DNA of 48,283 nt from a virus: the IMG/VR virus record IMGVR_UViG_3300035210_000071, positions 1 through 48,283 of that record, one strand, 5' to 3'. How positions within the stretch are numbered: the stretch's first letter is position 1; the number at the start of each line of letters is the position of its first letter. The notes under the pieces are model-generated. The model saw nothing but the letters and a program-made list of their open reading frames with translations, had not been told where the DNA came from and did no database searches. Both the position numbers and the translations under genes were made by a program. This document shows, one piece after another, positions 15,352-21,999 of this stretch.

Positions 15352-15592
15352 TTGGAACTCCAAGAAAGCTCTGCGTGGAGTGCGGCACCGAACGCAGGAT
15401 CGCCTCGACGGTGAGATCCAACTTGCACTTCGCGGCCAACGCCGAGAGTTGGAGCGCCCGACCCGGCGGGATTCCATCCAGTCGCCACGAGCTGACCGTC
15501 GATGGCGCCGTTCCGAGCGCCTGCGCGAGCGCCGACGTTCCCCCGAACAGGTCCACGATCGAATTGACTGTCATCTCGGAAGGTTTAGCCAT
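15311..15592 (-). CDS. Cro/YdaS-like HTH repressor (93 aa)
   Basis: IVDLFGGTSALAQALGTAPS, then TVSSWRLDGIPPGRALQLSAL, is the classic Cro/YdaS helix-turn-helix with its GIPPGRA wing. It is the first gene of the leftward replication operon and lies directly beside the divergent control region, the lambda cro position. Its C-terminus overlaps the next gene in another frame. The ATG at 15592 is preferred over 15652, which would extend into the control region. Confidence 0.8.
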   Translation of the reverse strand: MAKPSEMTVNSIVDLFGGTSALAQALGTAPSTVSSWRLDGIPPGRALQLSALAAKCKLDLTVEAILRSVPHSTQSFLGVPNGQKPRRRALERN

Positions 15593-15599
15593 TTTCCCC

Positions 15600-15690
15600 G
15601 TTCGCGTCGGTCGCCGGCACAGGACACTTTCTAGTCGCGCAAATACCTTCACATCAAGCGAAAGTGAAGATTATTACATTTCGAATTACG
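15600..15690. promoter_or_regulatory. Divergent promoter/operator region
   Basis: This lower-GC stretch separates the leftward and rightward early operons. CTTCAC (15647-15652) and GTGAAG (15664-15669) form an inverted repeat; CACTTTC (15625-15631) and GAAAGTG (15660-15666) form a second, overlapping one. A rightward promoter is possible with -35 TTCACA (15648-15653) and -10 TATTAC (15672-15677), 18-bp spacer. A weaker leftward pair is TTGATG/TAGAAA read on the minus strand. Operator use by the Cro-like protein is inferred. Confidence 0.45.
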
Positions 15691-15835
15691 GGTAAGGCGA
15701 AATGGGGCCGTTTCCAGAACGTTGCATGCCACTTGTCATGTCACCCGATAGATTGACTTCGGGGAGCCGGAAATCAACTCTTGAAAGCCGTCTCCGAGAG
15801 GGCTTCATTCCGCGCAACATTGAAAGCGCCGGGAG

Positions 15836-16081
15836 ATGGCACAAGACGTTGTTGAGCTGCGTTTGGAGACCCCAGACGGCCTGATCGTCTATCTCCTGGT
15901 CGACCGGCAGCGCGGCTTGCCGCCGCGCAGCGATCCACCGGACCCCGGACAGCCGCGCGAGGCCGAGTTGCTCCGGGTTTACTGCGAGGACGGAAAATTG
16001 CCGGACCGGGAAACGTCGCGCTGGGCCGAGACGTGGTTCGGCGAGAATTCGGACGCCGCCTTTGATGGCGCAGAAGTTTGA
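15836..16081 (+). CDS. Small acidic hypothetical protein (81 aa)
   Basis: First supported gene of the rightward operon. Acidic, with Pro-rich centre (RGLPPRSDPPDPGQPREAEL). The only in-frame ATG is at 15836, with a GGGAG almost touching it, so initiation may be inefficient. Its TGA overlaps the exonuclease ATG (TGATG). No recognised family. Confidence 0.55.
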   Translation: MAQDVVELRLETPDGLIVYLLVDRQRGLPPRSDPPDPGQPREAELLRVYCEDGKLPDRETSRWAETWFGENSDAAFDGAEV

Positions 16082-17034
16082 TGCCCGGAACGATGCTGGG
16101 CGCGGGCATCTATTTCGGCGTCCCTGCGGACGTCTATCATTCCGATCCGTGTCCAGAACCGTCCCTCTCTCATTCGATCGCACGCACGATCGCAGGCCGC
16201 AGCGCCAAGCACGCGTGGCAAATCCACCCTCGCTTGAACGGCGAGTATCGGAGGGGTGCCCCAACCCAAGAGATGCAGGACGGTAGCTGCATACACGCAT
16301 ATGTGCTGGGCGGTCACGAGGATTTAATAATCACAGTTGACGCCGAGGATTGGCGCACCAAGGCCGCGCAAGAAATCCGCGACACCGCACTCGCCGAGGG
16401 AAAAATAGCCGTCCTGAAGAGGCGTATCCCAGGACTCCAGGCTGCCGGCGAAGCGGCTTGCAAGGCGTTGAAAGAACACGAAGATAGCTCGGAAATATTC
16501 GCCTTAGCCGAAAAGGAGGCGACGGTTATTTGGCAGGAGGGCGGCATCTATTGCCGCAGCCGGGTGGACCTCCTGCCGAACGATCCAGCGGCCACGGTTT
16601 ACGACTTCAAGTTCACCACCAAGAGCGCCGCACCCGCCGATTACGAGAAAACGGTCTGGAGCACGCTGGCCACCCAGGCGGTGTTCTACAGCCGTGGGTT
16701 GGAGGCGGCCCGGCAGGTCAGGCCGCGCGGATTCAAGTTCATCGCCTGCGAGATGTCGCCGCCGTACGGCGCCGCGGTGTTCGAGATCGGAAACGATCTG
16801 TGGGCGTATGCAGAGGACCAGATCGAGACCGCCATCATCCAGTGGGCGACGTCGATCGAGAGCGGATCGTGGCGGAGCTACCCGCGCCGCACCGTCACCG
16901 TGGGCCTGCCGGGGTGGTTGGCGAACCGCTGGGAAAACGAGCAGACGCTCACCCAGATCGGTCGCCGCGCCTCGATGGAGCGCGTGGAAGCCGTCGCCGG
17001 CGTCGCCAAGCGGCTCGGGAAGCCGCTGTCATGA
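16081..17034 (+). CDS. PD-(D/E)XK recombination exonuclease, RecE/Exo VIII-like (317 aa)
   Basis: Matches the phage exonuclease family with a RecB-type nuclease fold: GSCIHAYVLGG supplies the early His, RVDLLP gives D163, VYDFKFTTKSA gives D175 and K177, and QAVFYSRGL (Q199, Y203) is the QxxxY motif. It should resect double-strand ends to expose single strands for the annealing partner encoded downstream. The ATG at 16081 overlaps the upstream stop. Codons around 16300-16530 are somewhat AT-richer than the rest, suggesting mosaic origin. Confidence 0.8.
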   Translation: MPGTMLGAGIYFGVPADVYHSDPCPEPSLSHSIARTIAGRSAKHAWQIHPRLNGEYRRGAPTQEMQDGSCIHAYVLGGHEDLIITVDAEDWRTKAAQEIRDTALAEGKIAVLKRRIPGLQAAGEAACKALKEHEDSSEIFALAEKEATVIWQEGGIYCRSRVDLLPNDPAATVYDFKFTTKSAAPADYEKTVWSTLATQAVFYSRGLEAARQVRPRGFKFIACEMSPPYGAAVFEIGNDLWAYAEDQIETAIIQWATSIESGSWRSYPRRTVTVGLPGWLANRWENEQTLTQIGRRASMERVEAVAGVAKRLGKPLS

Positions 17035-17192
17035 GCAAGTACGGTGACACGCCGGAAGCCGCCAAGGCCGAGATCGCCGACCTCAAGCGCCATCTCGCCC
17101 AAGCCCGCCTCGACCGCGACCGGCTGGAGGCGCAGCTCGCCCGCGTCCTGGCGCAAGTGGCGGCACTGCAGCGGCGGAGGATCGCTGCATGA
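17031..17192 (+). CDS. Coiled-coil micro-protein between exonuclease and ATPase (53 aa)
   Basis: Almost the whole sequence is one heptad-patterned helix (AEIADLKRHLAQARLDRDRL, then a Leu/Ala-rich continuation) ending in basic residues. Both ends overlap neighbours by ATGA, so production is coupled to exonuclease and ATPase. It may bridge or regulate them, but nothing more is visible. Confidence 0.65.
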   Translation: MSKYGDTPEAAKAEIADLKRHLAQARLDRDRLEAQLARVLAQVAALQRRRIAA

Positions 17193-18202
17193 CCATCACT
17201 TGGGAGCCGGCCCGGCGTGACGGATTTGGCCTGTTCATCGCGTTGGCCGGGGGGTCGCGGTCGGGCAAGACCTTCAGCGCCCTGGAGCTCGCGACTGGCA
17301 TCGCCGGGCCGCGCGGGAAGATCGCCGCGGTCGACACCGAGAGCAAAAGGATGAGCCACTACAGCTCCCAGTTCACGTTCCATCGCGCCAGCATGGATCC
17401 GCCGTTCTCGCCTGACCGCTTCGCCGAACATGCGTTGAGCGCGGAAACGGCCGGCTTCTCGGTCCTCGTGATCGACAGCTTCTCGCTCGAATGGGCTGGC
17501 GAGGGCGGCGTGCTCGACTGGCACGAGCGTGAGCTGCAGAAGATGGTCCCGAGCGGCAACGAGACCGAGCGGAAGAAGAAAAGCCGCACCGCCTGGATCA
17601 AACCCAAGGCGGCGCACAAGGCGATGATGAATAGTCTGCTGCAACGGAAGATACCGATCATCTTTTGCCTGCGCGCCGAAGAAAAATTCGACGAATTCTT
17701 TCGTCCGTTGGGGTGGGTGCCGCAGCAGGACAAGCGATTTATTTTTGAGTGGACCGTGTCGCTGACGCTTTCGCCGGCCCGACCCGGTGAGCCCGATTAC
17801 GACCTGCCCCACAAGCTGCAGGACCAGCACCGCCCGCTGTTCCCCGAGGGCCAGAAGCTCACGGCCGCCGCCGGCGCCGCGCTGTGGGCGTGGGCGTGCG
17901 GCGACTTGCCGGCGCCCCCGGCGCGCGAGCCCGAGGATGGCGAGGAGAAGGTGCGCCAGATGCACGCCAACGCCGGAGATCGTGCGGTGCTGTTCGTCGC
18001 CGAACTCAAGGACGCGATCGCCAAGGCCGGGACCAGGCCGGCGCTCAACGCCCTGCTCGACCAGAAAGCCGTGCGCGCCCGGCTCGACCGGCTGGTTGAG
18101 GCGCACCCGGACAAGCACCGCGAGGTCATGGAGGCCGTCCAAATCCGCACCGCAGACCTTGCCGCGAACGAAATGACGCAGGAAGAGGATGTGCCGGCAT
18201 GA
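17189..18202 (+). CDS. Sak4-like RecA-fold ATPase / single-strand annealing protein (337 aa)
   Basis: Walker A GGSRSGKT (residues 21-28), a VDTES strand, and Walker B SVLVIDSF (91-97) followed by a Trp-Ala-Gly loop mark the RecA-like ATPase group used by phages as Sak4 recombinases. The core spans residues 1-230; a C-terminal charged region (KDAIAKAGTRPALNALLDQ) looks like a helical accessory domain. Next to a PD-(D/E)XK exonuclease, it should pair resected ends. Length is longer than minimal Sak4 owing to the C-terminal extension. Confidence 0.75.
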   Translation: MTITWEPARRDGFGLFIALAGGSRSGKTFSALELATGIAGPRGKIAAVDTESKRMSHYSSQFTFHRASMDPPFSPDRFAEHALSAETAGFSVLVIDSFSLEWAGEGGVLDWHERELQKMVPSGNETERKKKSRTAWIKPKAAHKAMMNSLLQRKIPIIFCLRAEEKFDEFFRPLGWVPQQDKRFIFEWTVSLTLSPARPGEPDYDLPHKLQDQHRPLFPEGQKLTAAAGAALWAWACGDLPAPPAREPEDGEEKVRQMHANAGDRAVLFVAELKDAIAKAGTRPALNALLDQKAVRARLDRLVEAHPDKHREVMEAVQIRTADLAANEMTQEEDVPA

Positions 18203-18669
18203 TCGACCTCAACTTGCACTCGACGCTGCGGCTCGCGATCGACGAAGCCGAGACCTTACTCGAAGCGCGCAGCGCCCGCGACAAGGTGACGGAGCTCGGC
18301 CTCAACGCAAGCGAGCACGGCGACCGGGCGGCCTGGGGTGGGCTTTTCGTGCGCGCCTGCTTCCGCCTGGGCGAATTGAGCCGAGCGTTGCCAAAGGCGC
18401 ACCGGCTTGGCGCGCGGGGCGGCATCAAGATGCCAGCGAGCGGCAAGTCGAAAGCCATGTGTCTCGCCGAAGCCGGCATTCAAGCCAACATGGCATCCGA
18501 GTACGAGCGCCTGGTTGGCCGCGCCCCTGCAGCCTCCGCGACAGCGAGGGCCACGCTGGAAACCTACCTGGCGCAGACCCGGGCTGCCGGCCGCATCCCC
18601 CGGCTGTCCGGCCTGCGCGCCGCGATCAATCTCAGCCAAGCGCGCCCACTGCCGCGAGGAAAGCCCTGA
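18199..18669 (+). CDS. Hypothetical recombination-operon protein (156 aa)
   Basis: Helical: EAETLLEARSARDKVTELGL, then FRLGELSRALPKAH and KSKAMCLAEAGIQANMASEY. The RxGELxxxLPK...LAExGI...S pattern recalls a common family of phage and plasmid proteins of unknown function with ERRLGELLxxMPK motifs. It overlaps the ATPase stop (ATGA). DNA-binding is plausible from the family context but is not demonstrated. Confidence 0.65.
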   Translation: MIDLNLHSTLRLAIDEAETLLEARSARDKVTELGLNASEHGDRAAWGGLFVRACFRLGELSRALPKAHRLGARGGIKMPASGKSKAMCLAEAGIQANMASEYERLVGRAPAASATARATLETYLAQTRAAGRIPRLSGLRAAINLSQARPLPRGKP

Positions 18670-18722
18670 CCTCCTGAAATTCAACGCTACCGAACTCGTA
18701 AATACCGTGAGATAGATGCCGT

Positions 18723-18737
18723 GGCGGAAATTCCGCC
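18723..18737. promoter_or_regulatory. 15-bp palindrome just upstream of a ribosome site
   Basis: GGCGGAAATTCCGCC has 7-bp perfect arms and a single central base. It lies 2-3 bases before the TAGGAG ribosome site of the 293-aa gene. GTGGC (18721-18725) could instead pair with GCCAC (18744-18748), which overlaps that site, so an operator or a translational switch are both possible. Confidence 0.4.
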
Positions 18738-18751
18738 GTAGGAGCCACCCG

Positions 18752-19633
18752 ATGGCTGCGAAGAAAAAAGAAGAAGAACAGGCCCAGATTGTCGTTGAGC
18801 CGCTCGAAATCGGCGAGATGAAGTTTCACCTCATCGGAAATTCGCCGTTCATCTTCAACACGATGAGCGAGAAGGTGAAAATCTATCTGTTGATCCCGCC
18901 GCCTGGGAAGAAGACTGCCGCGGACAAGGCGGCCACCCTCAAGCACGACCCGGAGCAGGAGTTTCGGGACAGCGCCTCGCGGAACCTCGGCAACACCTGC
19001 GCCACCCGTCTCTGCCACCCGACGCCCGCCTTCAAGAACGCCATCGCCTCGGCCGCGCTCGACATGCCAGGCGCCGCCAAGACGGAGATCGGCCGGCTGA
19101 GTTGGGTCACGGGATACGCCGTCGACATCTACGGGATCCCGAAGTTGCTGATGAGCGTCGTGAAGATGAACAACGCAGCCAGGACGCCCGATGTCCGGAC
19201 GCGGGCAATCCTCATGGAATGGGCTTGCAGTTTCACGATCCAGTTTGCGAGGCCGAAACTGACGGCTCAAGCTATGACCAACCTCGCCGTTGCCGCCGGC
19301 ATGATCCGTGGCGTCGGCGATTTTCGCCAGGAGAAGGGCAAGGGCAGCTTCGGGCGCTTCCAGGTCGTTGGGCCTGACAACCCCGACTACAAGCGGATCG
19401 TCGCCACCGGCGGCCGGGCAGTGCAGGACGCCGCCCTTGAAGAGTGCGAGCCGGCTGACGACGAAAGCGAACGGCTGTTGAGCCGCTACAAAATCGAGGC
19501 CGCCCGCCTCGGTCGCGAGCCGGTGCGCCGCCCGCCCCCCGTCGAGAAGATTGCCAAGAAGAACGTCGCCGCCGGCGCTGCCGTCGCCAAGCGCCAGGCC
19601 GCCAAGCGCAACGGCACAGGAGCACGCAAATGA
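18752..19633 (+). CDS. Recombination-module partner protein, possibly RRM/RAMP-like (293 aa)
   Basis: The N-terminus is a lysine/glutamate run; FHLIGNSPFIFNTMSEK opens a domain that I recognise from many siphophages carrying Sak4-like ATPases (an I-x-G-x-SP-L/F-x-x-x-x-x-S motif). The domain closes with MIRGVGDFRQEKGKGSFGRF (about 187-206), a glycine-rich loop like those of RRM/RAMP-type nucleic-acid binding folds. A single-strand-binding or annealing-partner role is inferred; the exact family function is unknown to me. The C-terminus is basic and Ala-rich. AGGAG precedes the ATG. Confidence 0.65.
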   Translation: MAAKKKEEEQAQIVVEPLEIGEMKFHLIGNSPFIFNTMSEKVKIYLLIPPPGKKTAADKAATLKHDPEQEFRDSASRNLGNTCATRLCHPTPAFKNAIASAALDMPGAAKTEIGRLSWVTGYAVDIYGIPKLLMSVVKMNNAARTPDVRTRAILMEWACSFTIQFARPKLTAQAMTNLAVAAGMIRGVGDFRQEKGKGSFGRFQVVGPDNPDYKRIVATGGRAVQDAALEECEPADDESERLLSRYKIEAARLGREPVRRPPPVEKIAKKNVAAGAAVAKRQAAKRNGTGARK

Positions 19634-19821
19634 ATTTCCCCCAGGAGCTTTTCGAGATCATCGAGCACAACGGCGGGGAGATCACACCGAAACTGATCGT
19701 TGAGGCGGCCAGGGGGCCGGACTCTCCGTTGCACGCGGCATTCGAGTGGGACGACAGCAAGGCGGCCGAATGTTGGCGCGAGAGGTGCGCGCGGGACATC
19801 CTCGTCAGCTCAACGCGGTGA
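19630..19821 (+). CDS. Short copy of a tandem paralogous domain (63 aa)
   Basis: GEITPKLIVEAARGPDSPLH, then AAFEWDDSKAAECWRE, is the same domain as in the next gene, here without a C-terminal extension. The domain (L/I-TP-x-x-V-x-AAR...LH-x-x-FEWDD) is recurrent in phage genomes. It overlaps both neighbours by four bases. Function unknown. Confidence 0.7.
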   Translation: MNFPQELFEIIEHNGGEITPKLIVEAARGPDSPLHAAFEWDDSKAAECWRERCARDILVSSTR

Positions 19822-20291
19822 GCGCCCGGTTGGAGGTGCTTGCCCTCGCCGACAAGCACAAGGGGAGACTGACCCCGGACATGCTTGTGGCTGCGGCCAG
19901 GAAACCGTCATCGGCGTTGCACCGGCGGTTTGAGTGGGACGACACGATTGCCGGGCAGAAATACCGGCTTTACCAGGCGCGGCTGATTATCAACGTGGTT
20001 GTCACGCCGTCGATCGCCGGCAAGACCACTGTTGCGATCCCGGTTTTCGTCAGGAACCCGGGTATGGCATACAACGTGCAGGGATATATCGCGGTCGAGC
20101 ATCTGGCCGCGGACCCGGAAGCTGCGATGGAGAGCGTCAATGCCGAGTTCTCGCGGGTGCTGCAGGGCTTGATGCGGGCGAGGCATCTGGCTGTGGCGCT
20201 CGGCTTCGCCGGGGACATTGACCGACTGATGGAAGATGTGCGCAAGCTCGCGGGCCGGATCCCGTCGCCCCCCAAACGCAAGGCGGCGTGA
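19818..20291 (+). CDS. Long copy of the tandem FEWDD domain (157 aa)
   Basis: N-terminal KGRLTPDMLVAAARKPSSAL and RRFEWDDTIAGQKYRLYQAR repeat the previous protein's domain. A second domain (residues 60-157) carries beta strands VVVTPSIAGKTTVAIPVFVR and a helical basic end. The GTG at 19818 overlaps the previous stop. It is the last recognisable gene of the rightward operon before the pentamer array. Confidence 0.7.
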   Translation: MSARLEVLALADKHKGRLTPDMLVAAARKPSSALHRRFEWDDTIAGQKYRLYQARLIINVVVTPSIAGKTTVAIPVFVRNPGMAYNVQGYIAVEHLAADPEAAMESVNAEFSRVLQGLMRARHLAVALGFAGDIDRLMEDVRKLAGRIPSPPKRKAA

Positions 20292-20312
20292 GCCGGTAGG
20301 ATGTCGTGGAGC

Positions 20313-20913
20313 GGCTAGGCCAGGCGTGGCCGGGCAAGGCTTGGCGAGGCTCGGCACGGCAGTCCACACGCGGCCTGGTAAGGCCCGGCGTGGCTCGGCA
20401 CGGCAAGGCCCGGCTCGGCAAGGCACGGCCGTCTTGGCAAGGCATGGCTCGGCGCGGCGCGGCGGGGCATGGCGCGGCCGTCTACACCCGGCCAACAATG
20501 GACCGGAGAGGCATGGTGCGGCGCGGCCCGGTAGGGCCGTCCACATCGGGGCAGGCAGCACGAGCCTGCCCTTCGTGCCGAAAGACCAACGGATGTCACG
20601 GAGAGGCAGTCACGGCGCGGCAGGGTCGGGCAGGGCGCGGCCGGGCTTGGCTCGGCAGTCGTGGTACGGCACGGCTCGGTAGGGCGTGGCATGGTGCGGC
20701 AGTCCAGGCAAGGCGGGGCCAGGCACGGTGCGGCGAGGCCCGGCTTGGCAAGGCAAGGCCAGGCTCGGCCGTCAAGGCTCGGCTCGGCAAGGCGGGGCAT
20801 GGCAGGGTAGGGCAGTCAAGGCTCGGCATGTCCTGGCGCGGCATGGCTCGGCTCGGCCGTCATGGCGAGGCCTGGCCGGGCAAGGAGTGGCTCGGCTCGG
20901 CGCGGCCCGGCCA
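20313..20913 (+). repeat. GGCNN pentamer array with GGCMGTC punctuation
   Basis: About 600 bp are built of five-base units beginning GGC or, less often, GG, with two free bases, kept in phase for long runs. The phase is reset by GGC(A/C)GTC at 20358, 20427, 20476, 20535, 20605, 20654, 20698, 20767, 20811 and 20855. An irregular island lies at about 20544-20604. Stop-free frames on both strands follow from the composition and are not taken as genes. GG every five bases also fits a potential two-tier G-quadruplex series on the plus strand. Confidence 0.9.
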
Positions 20914-21040
20914 CCAGAGGCCACAGGTGCCGGCGGGGAGCGATCTTCGCCGGCACCGACCCCTATACGGGATACCCGCAATCAGGGCCTTGCCAAACTG
21001 TCATCAATGAAGGCAGCGTAACGGGCCGGCATGGGCCGGC
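20914..21040 (+). other. Gene-poor spacer after the pentamer array
   Basis: No frame here has a ribosome site or convincing codon pattern. A short stretch (20930-21020) could encode a non-repetitive peptide with GAIFAGTDPYTGYPQ, which looks more protein-like than its surroundings and may be a remnant of a gene broken up by the array. Otherwise nothing is recognised. Confidence 0.4.
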
Positions 21041-21075
21041 AAAAGAAAGGGCCGGACCCCGAAGGACCCGGCCCT
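21041..21075 (-). terminator. Leftward intrinsic terminator with UUCG tetraloop
   Basis: Read on the minus strand, AGGGCCGGGTCC and GGGTCCGGCCCT pair over 12 positions (two G-U) around a C(TTCG)G tetraloop and are followed at once by TTCTTTT. On the plus strand the G-U pairs become mismatches and no U run follows, so the element is directional. Confidence 0.75.
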
Positions 21076-21185
21076 AACTTTGAGATGGAGGAAGAGGCGA
21101 GACCGAGAGGACCACACCCACAACCGATACCCAACTCATCTTCGATGCAGCGCCTTGGCGGGCGCGGGATCACGCTATGAATGAC
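21041..21185 (-). ncRNA. Candidate leftward small RNA (about 145 nt)
   Basis: A strong leftward terminator ends a stretch that has no leftward gene. Upstream on the minus strand, TTGACG (21212-21217) and TATGAT (21192-21197) resemble -35 and -10 boxes, though the 14-base spacer is short. A transcript from about 21185 would hold a small GCGCC/GGCGC hairpin, one arm of the long inverted repeat, and the terminator. It would be antisense to any read-through leader of the gene at 21287. Confidence 0.3.
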
Positions 21186-21266
21186 CCCAGCATCATAGAG
21201 AAATCGGCTGTCGTCAAGCTGCTTCGTTGCAGCATACGCGGGTGTGTGTCCTCTCGGTTTCGCCTC
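21094..21266. repeat. Long imperfect inverted repeat (about 26-bp arms)
   Basis: The arm at 21094-21119 (starting GAGGCGAGACCGAGAGGAC) is repeated inverted at 21240-21266 (ending GTCCTCTCGGTTTCGCCTC) with one mismatch in 19 bases and then one bulge. About 120 bases separate the arms and include a smaller CTATGA/TCATAG hairpin. The right arm ends some 20 bases before the next ATG, so the leader RNA of that gene could fold into this stem. Confidence 0.65.
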
Positions 21267-21286
21267 TCCCAGATCGGAGAGAAGAG

Positions 21287-21922
21287 ATGCACATTTCGCC
21301 GAGACCGAAGCACCGCGCCGGCGCCACCAGTGAGGCCCCGCCGCCCGTAGATTTCAGCCCGGCCGAGATGCATCTGTGGCGGTGCCGCGCCTGGGAGGCC
21401 TTCCGCATCGGCGCCATCGACGGGGATCACTACGCCCTGATCTTGGCTCTGTCGGGGGGCATGGCCCTCGGGCTCCCTTACTTCCCCAGCCTCGCCAACA
21501 TCGCCGAGATGGTCGGCCGCTCAAGAACCACCGTGCGCAATTGGTTGGGACGGCTGCAGGAGGTCGGGCTGCTGGTCATCATCCCCCGGAAGGTCCTGGT
21601 GCCGTGGCTGGGCAGCCGCAGGGGCGGCATGCAGGGGGTGCAGACCACCAACGCCTATCTGCCGCGCCTACCGGAGCCGGATGAGGTTTTCGTGCCGCGC
21701 CGCCGCAACTGTGAGACCGTCCAGCGGCCAGGACTCAAGGGTAGTTCTATTAAGAAGAAAGAAGAGGGAAATCAGCCTGTTGACAACTCGCGGACGCAAC
21801 AACTGTCCCTGGATTGGGCGGGATCGCTGGCGCCATGGGAGAGGCGAGCCGCCTTGGATGCCAGAACCGCCTCGGTAGAGGCAAGGCTGGCAGCGGAATA
21901 TGCCAGGAGGCGGGTGTTCTGA
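21287..21922 (+). CDS. Winged-helix DNA-binding protein (211 aa)
   Basis: Residues 62-102 (LPYFPSLANIAEMVGRSRTT, then VRNWLGRLQEVGLLVIIPRK) form a winged helix like that of phage replication or regulatory proteins. The N-terminal part (DFSPAEMHLWRCRAWEAFRI) looks helical. The C-terminus is low-complexity and basic, then helical. GGAGAGAAG precedes the ATG, which supports 21287 over upstream starts. Its leader may fold into the long inverted repeat. It could be a transcription regulator or a second initiator. Confidence 0.65.
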   Translation: MHISPRPKHRAGATSEAPPPVDFSPAEMHLWRCRAWEAFRIGAIDGDHYALILALSGGMALGLPYFPSLANIAEMVGRSRTTVRNWLGRLQEVGLLVIIPRKVLVPWLGSRRGGMQGVQTTNAYLPRLPEPDEVFVPRRRNCETVQRPGLKGSSIKKKEEGNQPVDNSRTQQLSLDWAGSLAPWERRAALDARTASVEARLAAEYARRRVF

Positions 21923-21999
21923 CGCACAAGCCGCCAGCGTTTCACCAACATTTGGTTGAGTAAACAGGCCGCGGAAAGGCGGCAACGGGAGAGGTGTGG

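Noticed and set aside
15702-15884. A 60-codon plus-strand frame in the divergent control region
   Set aside because: It has an AAGG near the ATG but overlaps the start of the next gene, has codon use unlike its neighbours and no recognisable sequence. Possible leader peptide, not enough to call.
20313-20913. CRISPR array
   Set aside because: Units are five bases with no constant repeat of 24-40 bases and no unique spacers; no cas genes nearby.
20306-21010. A 234-codon plus-strand open frame across the pentamer array, with other long frames on both strands
   Set aside because: The repeat contains almost no stop triplets in any frame, the frames have no ribosome sites, and the five-base period would scramble any protein repeat. 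Treated as repeat DNA.
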